Made by a program: the position numbers and the translations under genes. Positions 16,810 through 28,200 of a stretch of DNA of 64,000 bases are shown piece after piece; the stretch's first letter is position 1; every line of letters starts with the position of its first letter. The stretch lies in the NCBI RefSeq assembly GCF_026262505.1, contig NC_067207.1:15902082-15966081 (forward strand), in the 5' to 3' direction. Below the pieces are notes generated by a model, which was not told the origin of the DNA, searched no databases, and worked only from the letters and a program-made list of their open reading frames with translations. The stretch is from Trichomonas vaginalis G3. Its lineage: Eukaryota; Parabasalia; Trichomonadida; Trichomonadidae.

Positions 16810-19800
16810 TTAAATATCGTCTTCACTTAACGGCGGTTCATCATCCGCTGGTTCATCAACAACTATTGCATCTTCCTTTTCAGAATCCTTGTTCTCCTCA
16901 TCATTCTGCTGTTGTTTATTTTCTTCATTATTTTGATTTTGTTTGTTTTCTTCTTTTTGTTGTTGTTGTTGTTCATTATTAATTGATCTTGATTGTTCAT
17001 TTTCATTTGGTTGTTCTTCTTCCTCGTTATAAGATTCTTCTTCATCAACAACTCTGTTTAAGTTTCCTCCTTCGCATTTAACAGCAGCAACGAGGAAGAC
17101 CCAAGCAAGATACAATTCATGAGGAAGAGGAAGAACTTTAACAGACAAAGCGAATTCAACGCCATCTGCAAGTGTCAAAAATGTTCCTTGAGCGCGAACT
17201 TCATCAGTAATTCTATCAACACTTGTGAAAGGAGCAGCGAAAGGAGCACCAATAACTCTGTAATCAGCCAAGTTCTCTTCCAAGAAATGCAATGGCTCAG
17301 ACATGTCGACGACTTGTTCTCCATTTTCTTTCTCGATAATCATGGCCAATGATTTTTCGATGACTTTTTGGATGTCGTTGTTCCAATTCGTTGGTTCACC
17401 ACCTCTGTCTTCTTCAATTGCAGCTCTTAAATTCGCTTCGATGTCTGCTTGGATGTTCTTTGCTTCTTCTTCATTCGGCTTGTCGTAATTGATCTGTTCG
17501 TTGGCATCTTCGTGAAGAGGAGTGAACTGGAATTTGTTGTCAAAGAATGGAATCCAATTCTTCTTATTTTCCAAATTCCAATCAACTTGCCATGGAGTAA
17601 CTGCTTTTTGGACATTGCACCAGATGTTGCTTTCGTTAAATACAACACCGATGCTTGTCAATGTGCAGCTTGTCTCTCTGGCATCGAAGAAGTTGCCTCT
17701 GACAGGATCAATAATCGCGATATGGTCTGAATGCTTGATCATGACGTAACAAGCGGATCCATTCAATACATCACTGCCGATTATTACGTAGGTGTCTCTT
17801 CCAAGTGCCTTTAAGAAGCAGCAAAGTAAAATTGCATGTTCTTCTTCATCTCCTGAGTGAGAGTCGAGGAATTCCTTGCAGGAGAGCCAGACATCTCCAG
17901 CTGTATGGTATTGCTGGGCATCAGGAACGAATGGAATACTCGAAACAAATCTGACCGCTTGTAAAGGAGTTTTGATGGTTTCTGGAGGGTTGAGGGAGTA
18001 AATATATCTGCATAACAATACAGATAATCCATCATCTCGTGCACACATGACTCTGAACTGTCTTGGATAATCAAATGACTTCTTATTAAGTTTTGTGGTA
18101 AATCTGTTCGCTCTTTCTCTGATTTCCAATGACTCCAATGATGTATATGGATTGGCGGTCGGTGGATCAGCGATTCTTGGCTTAATTGCAATAGATGCGA
18201 CCAAACCAATGGGGCTGGCGTTCTCAGAGAAGTAGGCAAGTTGGATAGGAGGTGTATTAAGTGGGAATCTGCCTGTTAATTCGCCTGTTGACCAAACAGC
18301 CGTCATAGGTAATTCTAATGAACCCAAAAACCTCTCTTCAAATAGATTTTGGCTGAAATCGACCCTGTCGAATAAGTCAATTCTGATCAGTTTCGAGGCA
18401 ACGTCGTTCATTGATGGAATCTCTTCGCCTTCGTTGACCAAATTGAATCTGATAAGCTCGTTCCAGTCATTATCTGCAATTCTTGTTAATCTGACATCGT
18501 TATCCAAACAGATTCTGACAAATAATTGATGTTGAGCGTCATCATAATCAGGACCAAGTCCAAATTGTGTTCTGAGAGGGATATTCAAGGCTCTGACAAC
18601 ACGGATAACAAGTTGGGAGTACTCGCAAAGAGAATTAGTTGGAATTCCATCTTCTGGGACAGGATGCAATGGTCTGCTCTTCCTGAAGAAGTCTTTGATG
18701 GCTCTCCAGATGGAAGATCCACTTGGTGGCTCGATTTCTTGGATAATATTTGCTAATGTGAGCTGATCATCGACTTTCTGCTCTTCAGTGACCATCTGCT
18801 CTTCTTTGAGTCTCCTCATCTCTTCATCTATCTGTTGTCTCTGTATTCTTATGATATGCTGTTGGATTTGTTGAGTAATTGTAGAAGGAGAGAAACTTGA
18901 GAAGAGAGTTTGCTCTTGTAATGGGTCTAGTTTGAATCTCCCTGCTACTCTCTCTTGGTTTCTTTGAGCTTTGACTCCGGCCAACATTGATGAGACATAA
19001 GGATCATTTGGATCATGAGTATCAGCCCATTCAAGGAGTTTAGGAACACTCATGAATCTACTTGGATCCTGAGCAAGTTGTTTCTTGGATTCTTCGTCGG
19101 ATGTCGGTGGTTTGACAAGAATTCTTTCTTGAGGACATGGCATCACAAAACTTCTTGCATAAACAGTACCAATGGTCATTCTGCCCTTTCCACTTGGCGG
19201 CCGAGCTGTAAATTCGTAAACATCGTCAACAACTGGCATACCGACAGATGTAGCAAGATTTACAACGGCAATCTGGCGTGGTCTGACGTATCCTGTTTCC
19301 CAGATCTCGCATATTACGTTTTCTGGCACTTTTGTAACTTCGACTTCGATGGCCAAATCTGGTAATGCGACAAAATCACGGGAAAGAGGTACTTGTAATG
19401 AAGTAATATTAGTTTCCGCGCCAATCTTAACACGAACGTAGATCTTTGCTGCTTGTAATCTTTGTCTTCTCTGTTTTTCTTTTTCTGGACAATTAACTAA
19501 AGGAGTTACATCCTCGTTTTCTGTAAGAACAGGACGCCAAAGAGGATCTCCTGGGAGATGTAATCCAAGTTTGGCATGATTCTGACGAAGTTCTTCAATA
19601 ACAGCATCAATTTGTTTTTCTTCACCATTTAATTGGGCATAACGAACAATTTCTTCTGCGCGATGACCAAGATGATTCTCAAAGTTCTGTTCCTGCTTTT
19701 CTTTCTCAGCTGCTGTGAAATTTCTGACTTGCCATTTAAGACCAAGGCTGTGGATTCCGTATCCAACAATTCTTCTGTAGTCTTGTAATTCTTTATATGT

Positions 19801-20934
19801 TGTTACGAGCTCTTCGCGTTGTTGACGAAGAGAAGCTTCAGCTTTGTCTTTTTCTTCATGGAATTTAAGAATGTCTTCAAGGAGTTGGCGTTCTTTAGCA
19901 AGTCCTTGTGGAGATTCATCGCATCTTGCCATCTCGTTTCGAAGAGCTTTTATTCTATTCTTGTAATATTTAGCAATTGGAGCATCTGCGTCTCTCATGA
20001 TAGCATCATAAAGTTGTCTAATACGGCTATCAAGTAAATCTTCGAGAGTTGAAAGTGGATGTGTAAGAAAAGTAACTTTTGGAATTTCAATGCGAATCAT
20101 TCTTGAAACATCGACATCTTGAACACCCCAAACTGCTGCTGGATTAAATTCGAGTTGATCTTCTGGTTTAACTTCCGGTTCCTTTAATTGATCGCCTTTC
20201 TTTGCTTTTATTGGAAATTCAGGAGAAATTTCAACAACATTAGGTGTATCATTTCTCATATTTCCGTCTGCTCCGAAGAAGTATTGCCCATTTGGATCAT
20301 CCCAGAGGAGACGGTTTTCTAATCTCGTTTTGTTTCCTTTTTTAACTAAAGGCTCGTTTGGAACAAAATAGCCTTCAGCGGCAATATCTCTGCCACCAGG
20401 AAGAGGAGTTTTATGCTGTACTTTGTCTGGCAACTGATTTGCTTTAATATACATATTTTTCGCAACATCGTTCGGAGTTTTTTGTAAATGATAGCACTGC
20501 GCTTTTGATATAACAAACTCTGTATCAATATCTGGTATTTCCTCGTCAGGGTTCTCTAAACGATTGTTACTTCTTGCAGTTTGGTAACGAGAAACTGGAT
20601 GTGTAGACATTCCACCAGGAGATGATGGTACAGAACCGTGAAGATAATATTCATGCGTAATAACTGTTTCTGTTTCGATTTTACCTGAAATGAAATATTG
20701 TTTATAGCGTGTTTGAGTTTGTGGATCACCAGGAGGTGGCTTAACTGGTGATAGAGGTGGTTCTGCGCCTCCACCAGCTGAGCTGATTCCCATTGATTCA
20801 TCTAATTGTGGAACAAAAGGCAAAGTTTGCTCTATTTTGATGTTAGGAGCGATAATATTGCCTTGGCTCATCTGTGTTCTAACTCTGTCTAACAGAGCTT
20901 CCGAACGTACAATCACATTTTCATCCGTCGACAT
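16810..20934 (-). CDS. CC2D2A: CC2D2A-like protein of the ciliary transition zone
   Basis: A 1374-residue protein with the layout of CC2D2A, which helps build the gate at the base of cilia and flagella. After an unstructured N-terminus there is a coiled coil (about residues 310 to 400), then a first C2-like domain (about 495 to 600, with YVRVKIGAETN and VICEIWETG). A second C2 domain lies at about 770 to 890 (LVIRVVRALNIPLR, QLFVRICLDND, FLGSLELPM). A transglutaminase-like fold occupies about 1010 to 1120 (GDEEEHAILLCCFLKALG, HIAIIDPVRGNFF), as in the family. The last 80 residues are a low-complexity run of Gln, Asn and Glu. The length is somewhat shorter than in animals. Confidence 0.85.
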   Translation of the reverse strand: MSTDENVIVRSEALLDRVRTQMSQGNIIAPNIKIEQTLPFVPQLDESMGISSAGGGAEPPLSPVKPPPGDPQTQTRYKQYFISGKIETETVITHEYYLHGSVPSSPGGMSTHPVSRYQTARSNNRLENPDEEIPDIDTEFVISKAQCYHLQKTPNDVAKNMYIKANQLPDKVQHKTPLPGGRDIAAEGYFVPNEPLVKKGNKTRLENRLLWDDPNGQYFFGADGNMRNDTPNVVEISPEFPIKAKKGDQLKEPEVKPEDQLEFNPAAVWGVQDVDVSRMIRIEIPKVTFLTHPLSTLEDLLDSRIRQLYDAIMRDADAPIAKYYKNRIKALRNEMARCDESPQGLAKERQLLEDILKFHEEKDKAEASLRQQREELVTTYKELQDYRRIVGYGIHSLGLKWQVRNFTAAEKEKQEQNFENHLGHRAEEIVRYAQLNGEEKQIDAVIEELRQNHAKLGLHLPGDPLWRPVLTENEDVTPLVNCPEKEKQRRQRLQAAKIYVRVKIGAETNITSLQVPLSRDFVALPDLAIEVEVTKVPENVICEIWETGYVRPRQIAVVNLATSVGMPVVDDVYEFTARPPSGKGRMTIGTVYARSFVMPCPQERILVKPPTSDEESKKQLAQDPSRFMSVPKLLEWADTHDPNDPYVSSMLAGVKAQRNQERVAGRFKLDPLQEQTLFSSFSPSTITQQIQQHIIRIQRQQIDEEMRRLKEEQMVTEEQKVDDQLTLANIIQEIEPPSGSSIWRAIKDFFRKSRPLHPVPEDGIPTNSLCEYSQLVIRVVRALNIPLRTQFGLGPDYDDAQHQLFVRICLDNDVRLTRIADNDWNELIRFNLVNEGEEIPSMNDVASKLIRIDLFDRVDFSQNLFEERFLGSLELPMTAVWSTGELTGRFPLNTPPIQLAYFSENASPIGLVASIAIKPRIADPPTANPYTSLESLEIRERANRFTTKLNKKSFDYPRQFRVMCARDDGLSVLLCRYIYSLNPPETIKTPLQAVRFVSSIPFVPDAQQYHTAGDVWLSCKEFLDSHSGDEEEHAILLCCFLKALGRDTYVIIGSDVLNGSACYVMIKHSDHIAIIDPVRGNFFDARETSCTLTSIGVVFNESNIWCNVQKAVTPWQVDWNLENKKNWIPFFDNKFQFTPLHEDANEQINYDKPNEEEAKNIQADIEANLRAAIEEDRGGEPTNWNNDIQKVIEKSLAMIIEKENGEQVVDMSEPLHFLEENLADYRVIGAPFAAPFTSVDRITDEVRAQGTFLTLADGVEFALSVKVLPLPHELYLAWVFLVAAVKCEGGNLNRVVDEEESYNEEEEQPNENEQSRSINNEQQQQQKEENKQNQNNEENKQQQNDEENKDSEKEDAIVVDEPADDEPPLSEDDI

Positions 20935-21443
20935 TATTACTCTCCTAATTTTTTAACGATTTTGGAATTTTACACTTGAATTTTTATATGGATAAATTTT
21001 ATATAATAAATAATATCGTATGCATATTCAATCACGATTTATCTTGATTTTGCTTCTGAATTCCAAATATTTATCAACGAGATTTTTGAATTCTGGAATT
21101 AATGAATAAGACATGACACATTCTTATCAGCTCATTTTAACTTAACAATATGACACGTTTATACACTTATATATGGAAATAACAATCTTTTATTTTTTCT
21201 ATTGAGCACAAAAAGCAACATAATTCCATTATTTGGCAATATTTCCTCGACTAACGAAGGATATTTCCTATCAAATGTTAACTTAGACTATGATCTTCAG
21301 CTCAATTGATTAATCAAAATATCAACGATTTCATTTTGCTTACTTGCTCTCTTATATCTGTAATACTCAATGAAGGCAAATGCAAATCATTGTATTGATA
21401 AGATCAAACATTTTCTTGGTAAAAGCCAACAAAAAAAAATATC
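20935..21443. other. Divergent intergenic region
   Basis: AT-rich DNA between the starts of the CC2D2A-like gene and the small membrane-protein gene. No clear TCA initiator stands directly before either start, and I see no other feature. Confidence 0.45.
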
Positions 21444-21920
21444 ATGACTTATGTGAGTGATAGCGATGATAAAGAGGAGTTTTCCCAGAGTGAATCAGAA
21501 TTAGATATCCAAACAGAAATTTATCGGTCTCCAAGATTGTTTTATGCAAATATTTTACCTATTTTACCATATTTTACTGTATTAATATTTTTAATAATGC
21601 TTTTTATTGGAAATTTCAAATTCAATTGTTCTGTTAACAGAGCTTTTCATATGGGTCCAAGTAAACACATTTTCAAGATAATTAATAAAAAACGTATCAA
21701 AATTGTTGAAAATCCAATAGTTAAATATAATCACAGCTGCAAGTATACTTTATACAAAATGCAAGACACCATCTATTCTTCAAATCAAATCAATAAATTA
21801 ATAACTTCAATAAAAAAGACAAATGAAATGCTTCACGAATCTGAAATTGAACAAGAAAGTCAGGAAAAAAATGACCTTTCATATGATATCAACTTTGATC
21901 CATATGCAGAATATGATTAA
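21444..21920 (+). CDS. Small single-pass membrane protein, 158 aa, unrecognised
   Basis: An open frame of 158 codons. The N-terminal 28 residues are acidic and serine-rich (SDSDDKEEFSQSESELD). One hydrophobic helix follows at about residues 33 to 58, with PYFTVLIFLIMLFIG. The rest is basic and then acidic, with three cysteines soon after the membrane segment. With no signal peptide before it, the helix is probably an internal anchor. I do not recognise a family. The start at 21444 is the only ATG before the acidic stretch. Confidence 0.55.
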   Translation: MTYVSDSDDKEEFSQSESELDIQTEIYRSPRLFYANILPILPYFTVLIFLIMLFIGNFKFNCSVNRAFHMGPSKHIFKIINKKRIKIVENPIVKYNHSCKYTLYKMQDTIYSSNQINKLITSIKKTNEMLHESEIEQESQEKNDLSYDINFDPYAEYD

Positions 21921-22382
21921 GACAAATTTAATGCAATAATCGACATAAACATCAAAATAACCGAACAAATCTAGTTTACACTCTCACGAATTACTCTGAT
22001 TCTTTCATATCCTAATTTTGAAAAATTCATTTGTATTTTTTTGAAATCGAACTATAAGACTGGTTCTTAAGTTTAAGATTACTCAGATACTAACTAAAAT
22101 AAGTTCTATTTGGGATTCATGTTGTCTCAAATTTATCAAAATTTTTGTAATTACCTTTAATTTAACTTTAACTCTGAGTATAGAATTGCTCATCTGAATA
22201 AATACTAATTTTCATACCTTTCAGTGCTTAAATTTTTCAAAATCGAGTTCAGATTTCGAATTTTTAAAATCTCCCCATAAATGTGTTTCGAAATCAGAAT
22301 TTTTATATTGTACAAGTCAACCATATTCTAAATCAACAAAAATCGATGATTGAGTCAAATCCAAAATCTCATTTATCGTTCA
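21921..22382. other. Intergenic region upstream of the EF-hand gene
   Basis: AT-rich sequence with many TTTTTGAAAT-like runs and no gene. The EF-hand gene's initiator lies at its right edge. Confidence 0.45.
22369..22377 (+). promoter_or_regulatory. Initiator (Inr) of the EF-hand gene
   Basis: TCATTTATC ends five bases before the ATG at 22383. This supports the ATG at 22383 rather than any upstream codon in the same frame as the start. Confidence 0.65.
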
Positions 22383-22823
22383 ATGAATTTTAGTGAAACT
22401 CAGATTAACACTCTGAGGAAAATATTTGATGAACAAGCACAACCCGGGCAATCGTCAATAAACGAAGAAGGTCTAAGGAAGCTACTTATCGATCTTGATA
22501 TTGATGAATCATTTGCTCCACCAATGTTACGAATTATAAGTGGTTCCAACAATAATGGTAAAATAGAATTCGATCAATTTTTGACATTTTTTCAGATACT
22601 ACTTTCCCAGAATATTAAACAATTCTTCGAGCTACTGTTTAACGCTATTGATGGAAATAGCGATGGAAAGTTATTAGCTGGCGACATTGTTGAGTTTGGC
22701 AAACTAATTGGTGATGAGATTACATCCGAAGAAGCAGATCAGATCATTATGCAATGCGATTTAGACAAAAGTGGATCAATTGAATTCAATGATTTTTGGA
22801 AATGGTTTAGCGAAGAAAGATAG
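22383..22823 (+). CDS. EF-hand calcium-binding protein, calmodulin/centrin-like, 146 aa
   Basis: A small protein with paired EF-hands. Two loops look able to bind calcium: residues 90 to 101 (DGNSDGKLLAGD) and 126 to 137 (DLDKSGSIEFND), each with acidic first position and glycine at position 6. An N-terminal hand around residues 53 to 64 (GSNNNGKIEFDQ) is degenerate. Length and layout match the calmodulin, centrin and calcineurin-B group, but no marker residue decides among them. It probably acts as a calcium sensor. The frame is open upstream of 22383, but only with non-ATG codons, and the initiator supports 22383. Confidence 0.85.
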   Translation: MNFSETQINTLRKIFDEQAQPGQSSINEEGLRKLLIDLDIDESFAPPMLRIISGSNNNGKIEFDQFLTFFQILLSQNIKQFFELLFNAIDGNSDGKLLAGDIVEFGKLIGDEITSEEADQIIMQCDLDKSGSIEFNDFWKWFSEER

Positions 22824-23423
22824 TTCTAGTAGAATAATACAAAATCAATACCAGATTCATTAATACATATTATTTATTTTAATATTACTATAGATTGTTT
22901 GTAATTTTGAATAAAGATATATTTTCTAAATATACAATCACATTAATTTCGTTTTAGAACTTCGTACATAATATTATATAACTATATAAGGATAAAAATT
23001 AAAATTCAAAAAATCATATTTAAATTTAACGAACTGTCCATCTCCATATACAATATCACACACAGAGAAGAGATGTTTACTAGGAACACAACTATTGTAA
23101 GTGATATTGCTTATTATTGAGTGAATATTTCTTGAAGAAATAACCTATCAATATAAATTTAATCAAAGAGAATTGAAAGAATAATTTCATCCTGCGAAGT
23201 ATTGACGCAATGTATAATAGTTTCATCAATTGCTTCTTGTATTAGAATCCCAGAGTGAAGAAGAATCTTCTATAAACATCTGGCCATAAAGGAGATTAAT
23301 AGTGCAAATTATTTCATTAGAGGGAATATTAGCAGAATCATGGAATATTATAAAAAATAATCAATATACACCGCATGATTTTAATAGCAATGTGAAATAT
23401 ACAAAAAGGATAGATATAAAAAT
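22824..23423. other. Convergent intergenic region
   Basis: AT-rich DNA between the 3' ends of the EF-hand gene and the S28-like gene. No gene, repeat or RNA is seen. Confidence 0.45.
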
Positions 23424-24899
23424 TTAGTTCAAGTTTTGAGATATCAATGGCTGTGTTGATAAATCTGGTTTTCCGCCAGATTTGCTCACACAAAGTATAA
23501 TTAATAAAATAGTAAACAACAGAATAACAGCAGAAATTGTTCCAACTATAATTTCAACATAAAACATGTTGAAGTATTGCCCATTATTAATAATTTCAAC
23601 AGCTTTGTTGATTGCTAGACCAGTAATAAACTTTAAATCATCTTGTCTTGCATCATAATCCGGCTCGAAATCTTCAGCAAATCCAGCATTTTTGATAATA
23701 AAAGCAAATCTATTATAATCTGTATTATTTGTTGTGCAAGAAATATCTATATTTTGATCGTATTCGCCAATAGTGAAAATAATGTTTTCAGTTTGTGGAT
23801 CAGTACCTAAATGAAGTCTGTTGAATATATCTGGATCAGGAAGTGTTCTTTCGAGGAATCTTAAGCATATTTGATCATTGTAATACGATGAATTTAATAA
23901 TGGACTCCTTAAATTTCCATTTGAAACAGGAAATCCGCCCAAATCATGGCATTTCAATTGGAAATAAGGACGCATTGGACCATATTCAAGTCCTAGTTGT
24001 GGTCTAAGATCGTAGAATGAGTTATTAGTGAATATTTTTGTGTAATTTGAAAGTATTTTAATAAGTTCAGTAGCAAAGCATGGTTTAAATTGATGTAGTT
24101 CCTTACACATATTGTTAATATGTTCTACGTTTGAAGAATTCCTTATTCCTCGAGACATTGCCTCAGAAAACATGTATAAGAAATCTACAGTATTATTCAT
24201 GAAATTTTCAGCGTCAGGGATACTGAAATTCTGCATCATGTACTTAGTAGATTCGTTTTTAGCAACGACAACAGTTTCAATTGTATTATACACATCATGC
24301 ATCACTTTATAACAATTTGTTGCTTCAATAGTAATATTACCCAGGAAATAAGCTTCCTTTTGATCGTATTGTGTAAATGTGTTTATGGACACTAATGGCG
24401 CTGATGATGCCCACGCTCCTAAGTAAAATCTCTTAAATCCGGTTGAAGCCCACGTAGCCAAGCCACCACCGTATCCTTTTCCCATAAGGAAGAACTTGCA
24501 AAAGTCAGGCTCGGTACAGTAATCATTGCGAATCTTTCCTTGTAAAACAAAAGATTTAATGTCAAGAATTGCTTGAGGTACTGAACAGTATTGCATATTA
24601 AATTGGGACATATTCACAGTCGGAACTGATTTTCCAAAGTATCTATGCTCAAGACCGATAATAACTGATTTTGTTTGACTTGCAATTTCAAGAATTGGGC
24701 CTGGTGTTATTTCGTTTGGATCTAATTCATTTGCTCCTCCAAGATAAAGAATGATGTTTCTTGATTTATTTGCGTAATCTGAATTTACAAAATACCTTTG
24801 AGTGAAATAAGTCGGTTTTCTAGCGAAATGATCAACCATTTGAGTATAACTAAGCGTTTGCACAGTACTCCTAGCTATTGAAACGAAGGAAAGCAACAT
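23424..24899 (-). CDS. S28 serine-carboxypeptidase-like membrane protein, probably inactive
   Basis: A 491-residue protein of peptidase family S28 (lysosomal Pro-X carboxypeptidase and dipeptidyl peptidase 2). It has a short signal peptide (about 1 to 13), the early family marks QRYFVN and LEHRYFGKSVP (84 to 94), and the nucleophile-elbow region at 140 to 150. There the usual G-x-S-Y-x-G reads G-K-G-Y-G-G, so residue 142 is Gly where the catalytic Ser should be. Near the C-terminus GEYDQN stands where the catalytic Asp segment lies, but the usual His segment reads NAGFAEDFEPD and has no His. A membrane helix follows at about 448 to 472, with a short tail. Many N-glycosylation sites fit an outward-facing protein. 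I infer a pseudo-enzyme with a binding or surface role. Confidence 0.85.
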   Translation of the reverse strand: MLLSFVSIARSTVQTLSYTQMVDHFARKPTYFTQRYFVNSDYANKSRNIILYLGGANELDPNEITPGPILEIASQTKSVIIGLEHRYFGKSVPTVNMSQFNMQYCSVPQAILDIKSFVLQGKIRNDYCTEPDFCKFFLMGKGYGGGLATWASTGFKRFYLGAWASSAPLVSINTFTQYDQKEAYFLGNITIEATNCYKVMHDVYNTIETVVVAKNESTKYMMQNFSIPDAENFMNNTVDFLYMFSEAMSRGIRNSSNVEHINNMCKELHQFKPCFATELIKILSNYTKIFTNNSFYDLRPQLGLEYGPMRPYFQLKCHDLGGFPVSNGNLRSPLLNSSYYNDQICLRFLERTLPDPDIFNRLHLGTDPQTENIIFTIGEYDQNIDISCTTNNTDYNRFAFIIKNAGFAEDFEPDYDARQDDLKFITGLAINKAVEIINNGQYFNMFYVEIIVGTISAVILLFTILLIILCVSKSGGKPDLSTQPLISQNLN

Positions 24900-25242
24900 T
24901 CAATTGAATTTTGAAAATAAAAATGATAAAACTGTTTTATGGCAAATTAACAAATATATTACTTAACAGATTTTAAAGATTTTTTACTCATCACAAACGA
25001 AATCATGAGTAAATTTAAAATTTTCTTGAAAAATTCAATAGTGTTTGAACAATTTACCATTGTGATTAAGTCGAAATCATACAGTGTAATTTAATCACAT
25101 CAATTAAATAGCATATTGATGGTAATTTATAATGCCACAATTCCAAAAGTATGGATTTTGGCAACATTTTTGATTAATTATGCTAATTTAGAATATGGAT
25201 AATCTACTTATATGATTTTTAATATGCATTGGAGTTCAAACA
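24900..25242. other. Divergent intergenic region
   Basis: AT-rich DNA between the starts of the S28-like gene and the THADA-like gene. Short TTCAAA-type stretches stand near both starts, and I see nothing else. Confidence 0.45.
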
Positions 25243-28200
25243 ATGAACAAGCTTCGTGATCTTCTTTCTGACTCTTCATCACTCACTACAAAAGTACTTG
25301 CTCAGTTTGATGCAAGTCTTTTAGAAGCAGTCAAGGAAGATAAGGATGCTGCTCTCGAGTTATTTTCTGATTATCTTTTCTCAGAAAATGCAAAAAACAC
25401 AACACAGATCTTTCTTGCTCATGCAAAGAAAACATTCGATAAAGAAAACGCTTTAGACCAATTTGTTGCATTAACACAAGCAAAAATCGAAAAAAGTTTT
25501 TGGAATACACAAAATCCAAACTATTCAAGTGCAATTAACTTAATCAATATGTTCGGAAGTGAATTATTATTCAACCAAAATGAAATTAAGTTCGTAGATC
25601 ATTTCACAGCCAACATTACAAAAATACCAGCTGATTCTGAATCGAATGCATTCAAGATTGTTGAATTTTTCTTCTCATACGCCAAGACTCCGATCGAAAT
25701 CGAAGGCAAATCCGATGAAATTTGTGAAAAATCTTCAACTCATTCGTATTTAATCGCAAAAATACTCGAAAACATCAAAAACATTGATTCATTTGATGCA
25801 GTTTTTGCACTTTTAAGGTGTTCAGCATCATTATTCAAAGATATTTTCAATGATGAAATTATTGAATCACTTTTTACTGAAAAAGACTCAAAATTGAAGC
25901 AATTTTTAACAGCACATCTTCCACACCACATGATTGTCCTTCTTATTTCCATAATCTCGCGTTCAAATACCGAAGCAATCGATTATTGTTACAATGAATC
26001 TAAGAAATTGATATTAAAGAGCCACGAAATCATCGAGCGAGTCTTTGGCTTTACAGCTCTCAGTCAAATTGTCAAGTTTGTCGCTTCAAAAGACGATTTT
26101 CTTGATTTATTAGTTGATTGCATGTTCAGAGACATTGATTCGAACAACCACCTTATTACATCTACAATCAAGACCATCTTGAACAGTATTTTCAAGACGA
26201 TGAAAGACGATTTGCCACGAATTTGCGCTCATATGATGCATAGAATCGACCATCTTGATTGGAACGCCAAACTGAAGACATGGTTATTACCACAGTTACT
26301 TCCTTATCTCGATACCAAAGATTTTGATCCAACACAACTGATTATTATCGCTCAGAATTTATCTGATGCAACTTTTGTGACGAAATGCATTAGATCGTAT
26401 GCCCATTCTGAAGAATCATGTGAAAACATCCTCCACGCCACCATAAACTACGTCAAAAGCATTCCGATTGAGAAAGATTTACCCTCATTACGTCCTTTAT
26501 TCGATCCTATGTTCGACGTCAATCCGAAATTCGTTAAAAAGGCGTTTGACGAGTTCAAGGAGATAAAGGAGACACATACACGTGTCTGGCTGATGTTTGA
26601 AGCATCAAGAGCCATTGTTAAGTCGAAATGGGTTTTAAATCAAACGGAAATTTTCGAAAATATCAAGTTTGGACTTCAAAGTCTTAACTGGGATATTCGA
26701 GCAACAGCTTTTGATATCTTTATGCTCGCGGGAATGCCACAAAACCAAGAAGAAGCAAATTTGGTTGTTGATAACTTCGAAAACATGCTTTATATGGATA
26801 GTCCGAAGCATTGTTCGATGATAACATCAACAATGAGTTGCGCAATGGAAGGATACAGTGCTGGAAAGAACAGATTTAAAGTTGATGAAATAATTAAACC
26901 GTTTTTGGCCAAAATCTTGGATATTCTTGATACCCATATGATTCCATCATTCATTACAAGTCACAAACAGTTCTGTTTGGACTTAAATTCCTTAATTATT
27001 GCGAAATTCCCAGATCTTGAAACAGATTCTCATTTATTATCTCTCGGATCACTTCTTTTGGATAACTCATTGACTAAGTCCGTAACAGAAGTCATCAGAA
27101 AGAGAATGACCCAGTCAGAATCAACAGAAAAGTACTTCAAAGAAATTAAGAACGAAAGAGTCCAAAAAAATTTATTCGCTCAGACAGATGTCGCTGAGAA
27201 TGAGAACCTAAAGGTAAGAGAAGGACTCCCAGCTTCAGAACAAGAATTCAAAGAATATCTTGCAAAAATACCAAAGGAAGAAATGTGGGAAAAGCAGGTA
27301 CAGATGCTCTCAGACATCAACGAATCCATTCGTGTACTCAAACACGTCATTTCCGTTGAAACAATTAAAGAATCCGCTGATCAAATTTTCGAATTATTGG
27401 TAAACACAAGGAAATTGGGAGTCGCGTGCCAAGGACAAGAAGGTTTACAGTACATTGTTGAATGTTTACCACCTAAAGAACTCACAGAAATTTGCGATAA
27501 ATGGACTGACCAAATTATTTCAATTTTAGGCGGATTTGATATGAAGAACATGCGTAGAAGTGCTGCATTACCTTTAATAGCACTCACTATCATCAGAGTT
27601 CAAACTTCTGACGTAATGAAAATGAATGGATCGAAATATCAGAAGCTTATTGAAGCTCTGATCTCTTCAATCAAGACAACAGAGAACTGTACTGAGGCTA
27701 CAAATGCTTTAAACGTTTGCAGAGCTGTTTTGACCGATAAAGCAACATCAATCCACGGAGATTCGATTGTTCCTTACGTCATGGAAGCCATTCTTGATGT
27801 TCTAAGGAGATTAGGCGGTTGGGAGGTTGTCGCTGCTGGAAACCTCTGTTTATCCGCAGTAATCAGAAAACTGACAAAAATCGGAACTTTACAAAATGGC
27901 AAATATTTGACACTTGAACAATTTTTTGCCAAAATGTCAAAAGTTAGGGATTCTATGATATCCAGTCTACAAGCTAACAAGCACTCTGTTTATGTTGCAT
28001 TGACAATTTTGACTCAATTCGAAGCATCAGAAACTGACGAAGAATTACAAAAATTATCATTGAAACACATCGGAGATAGAGATTGCAGACTTCGTCGTGC
28101 AGCCGCTCGTGCATGCTACATGTGTACATCTCGTAATGACAGACTTATTTTGTTCAAAGAGTTAATTAACTCACTTTACAACAGGGAATCGATTGTTTCG

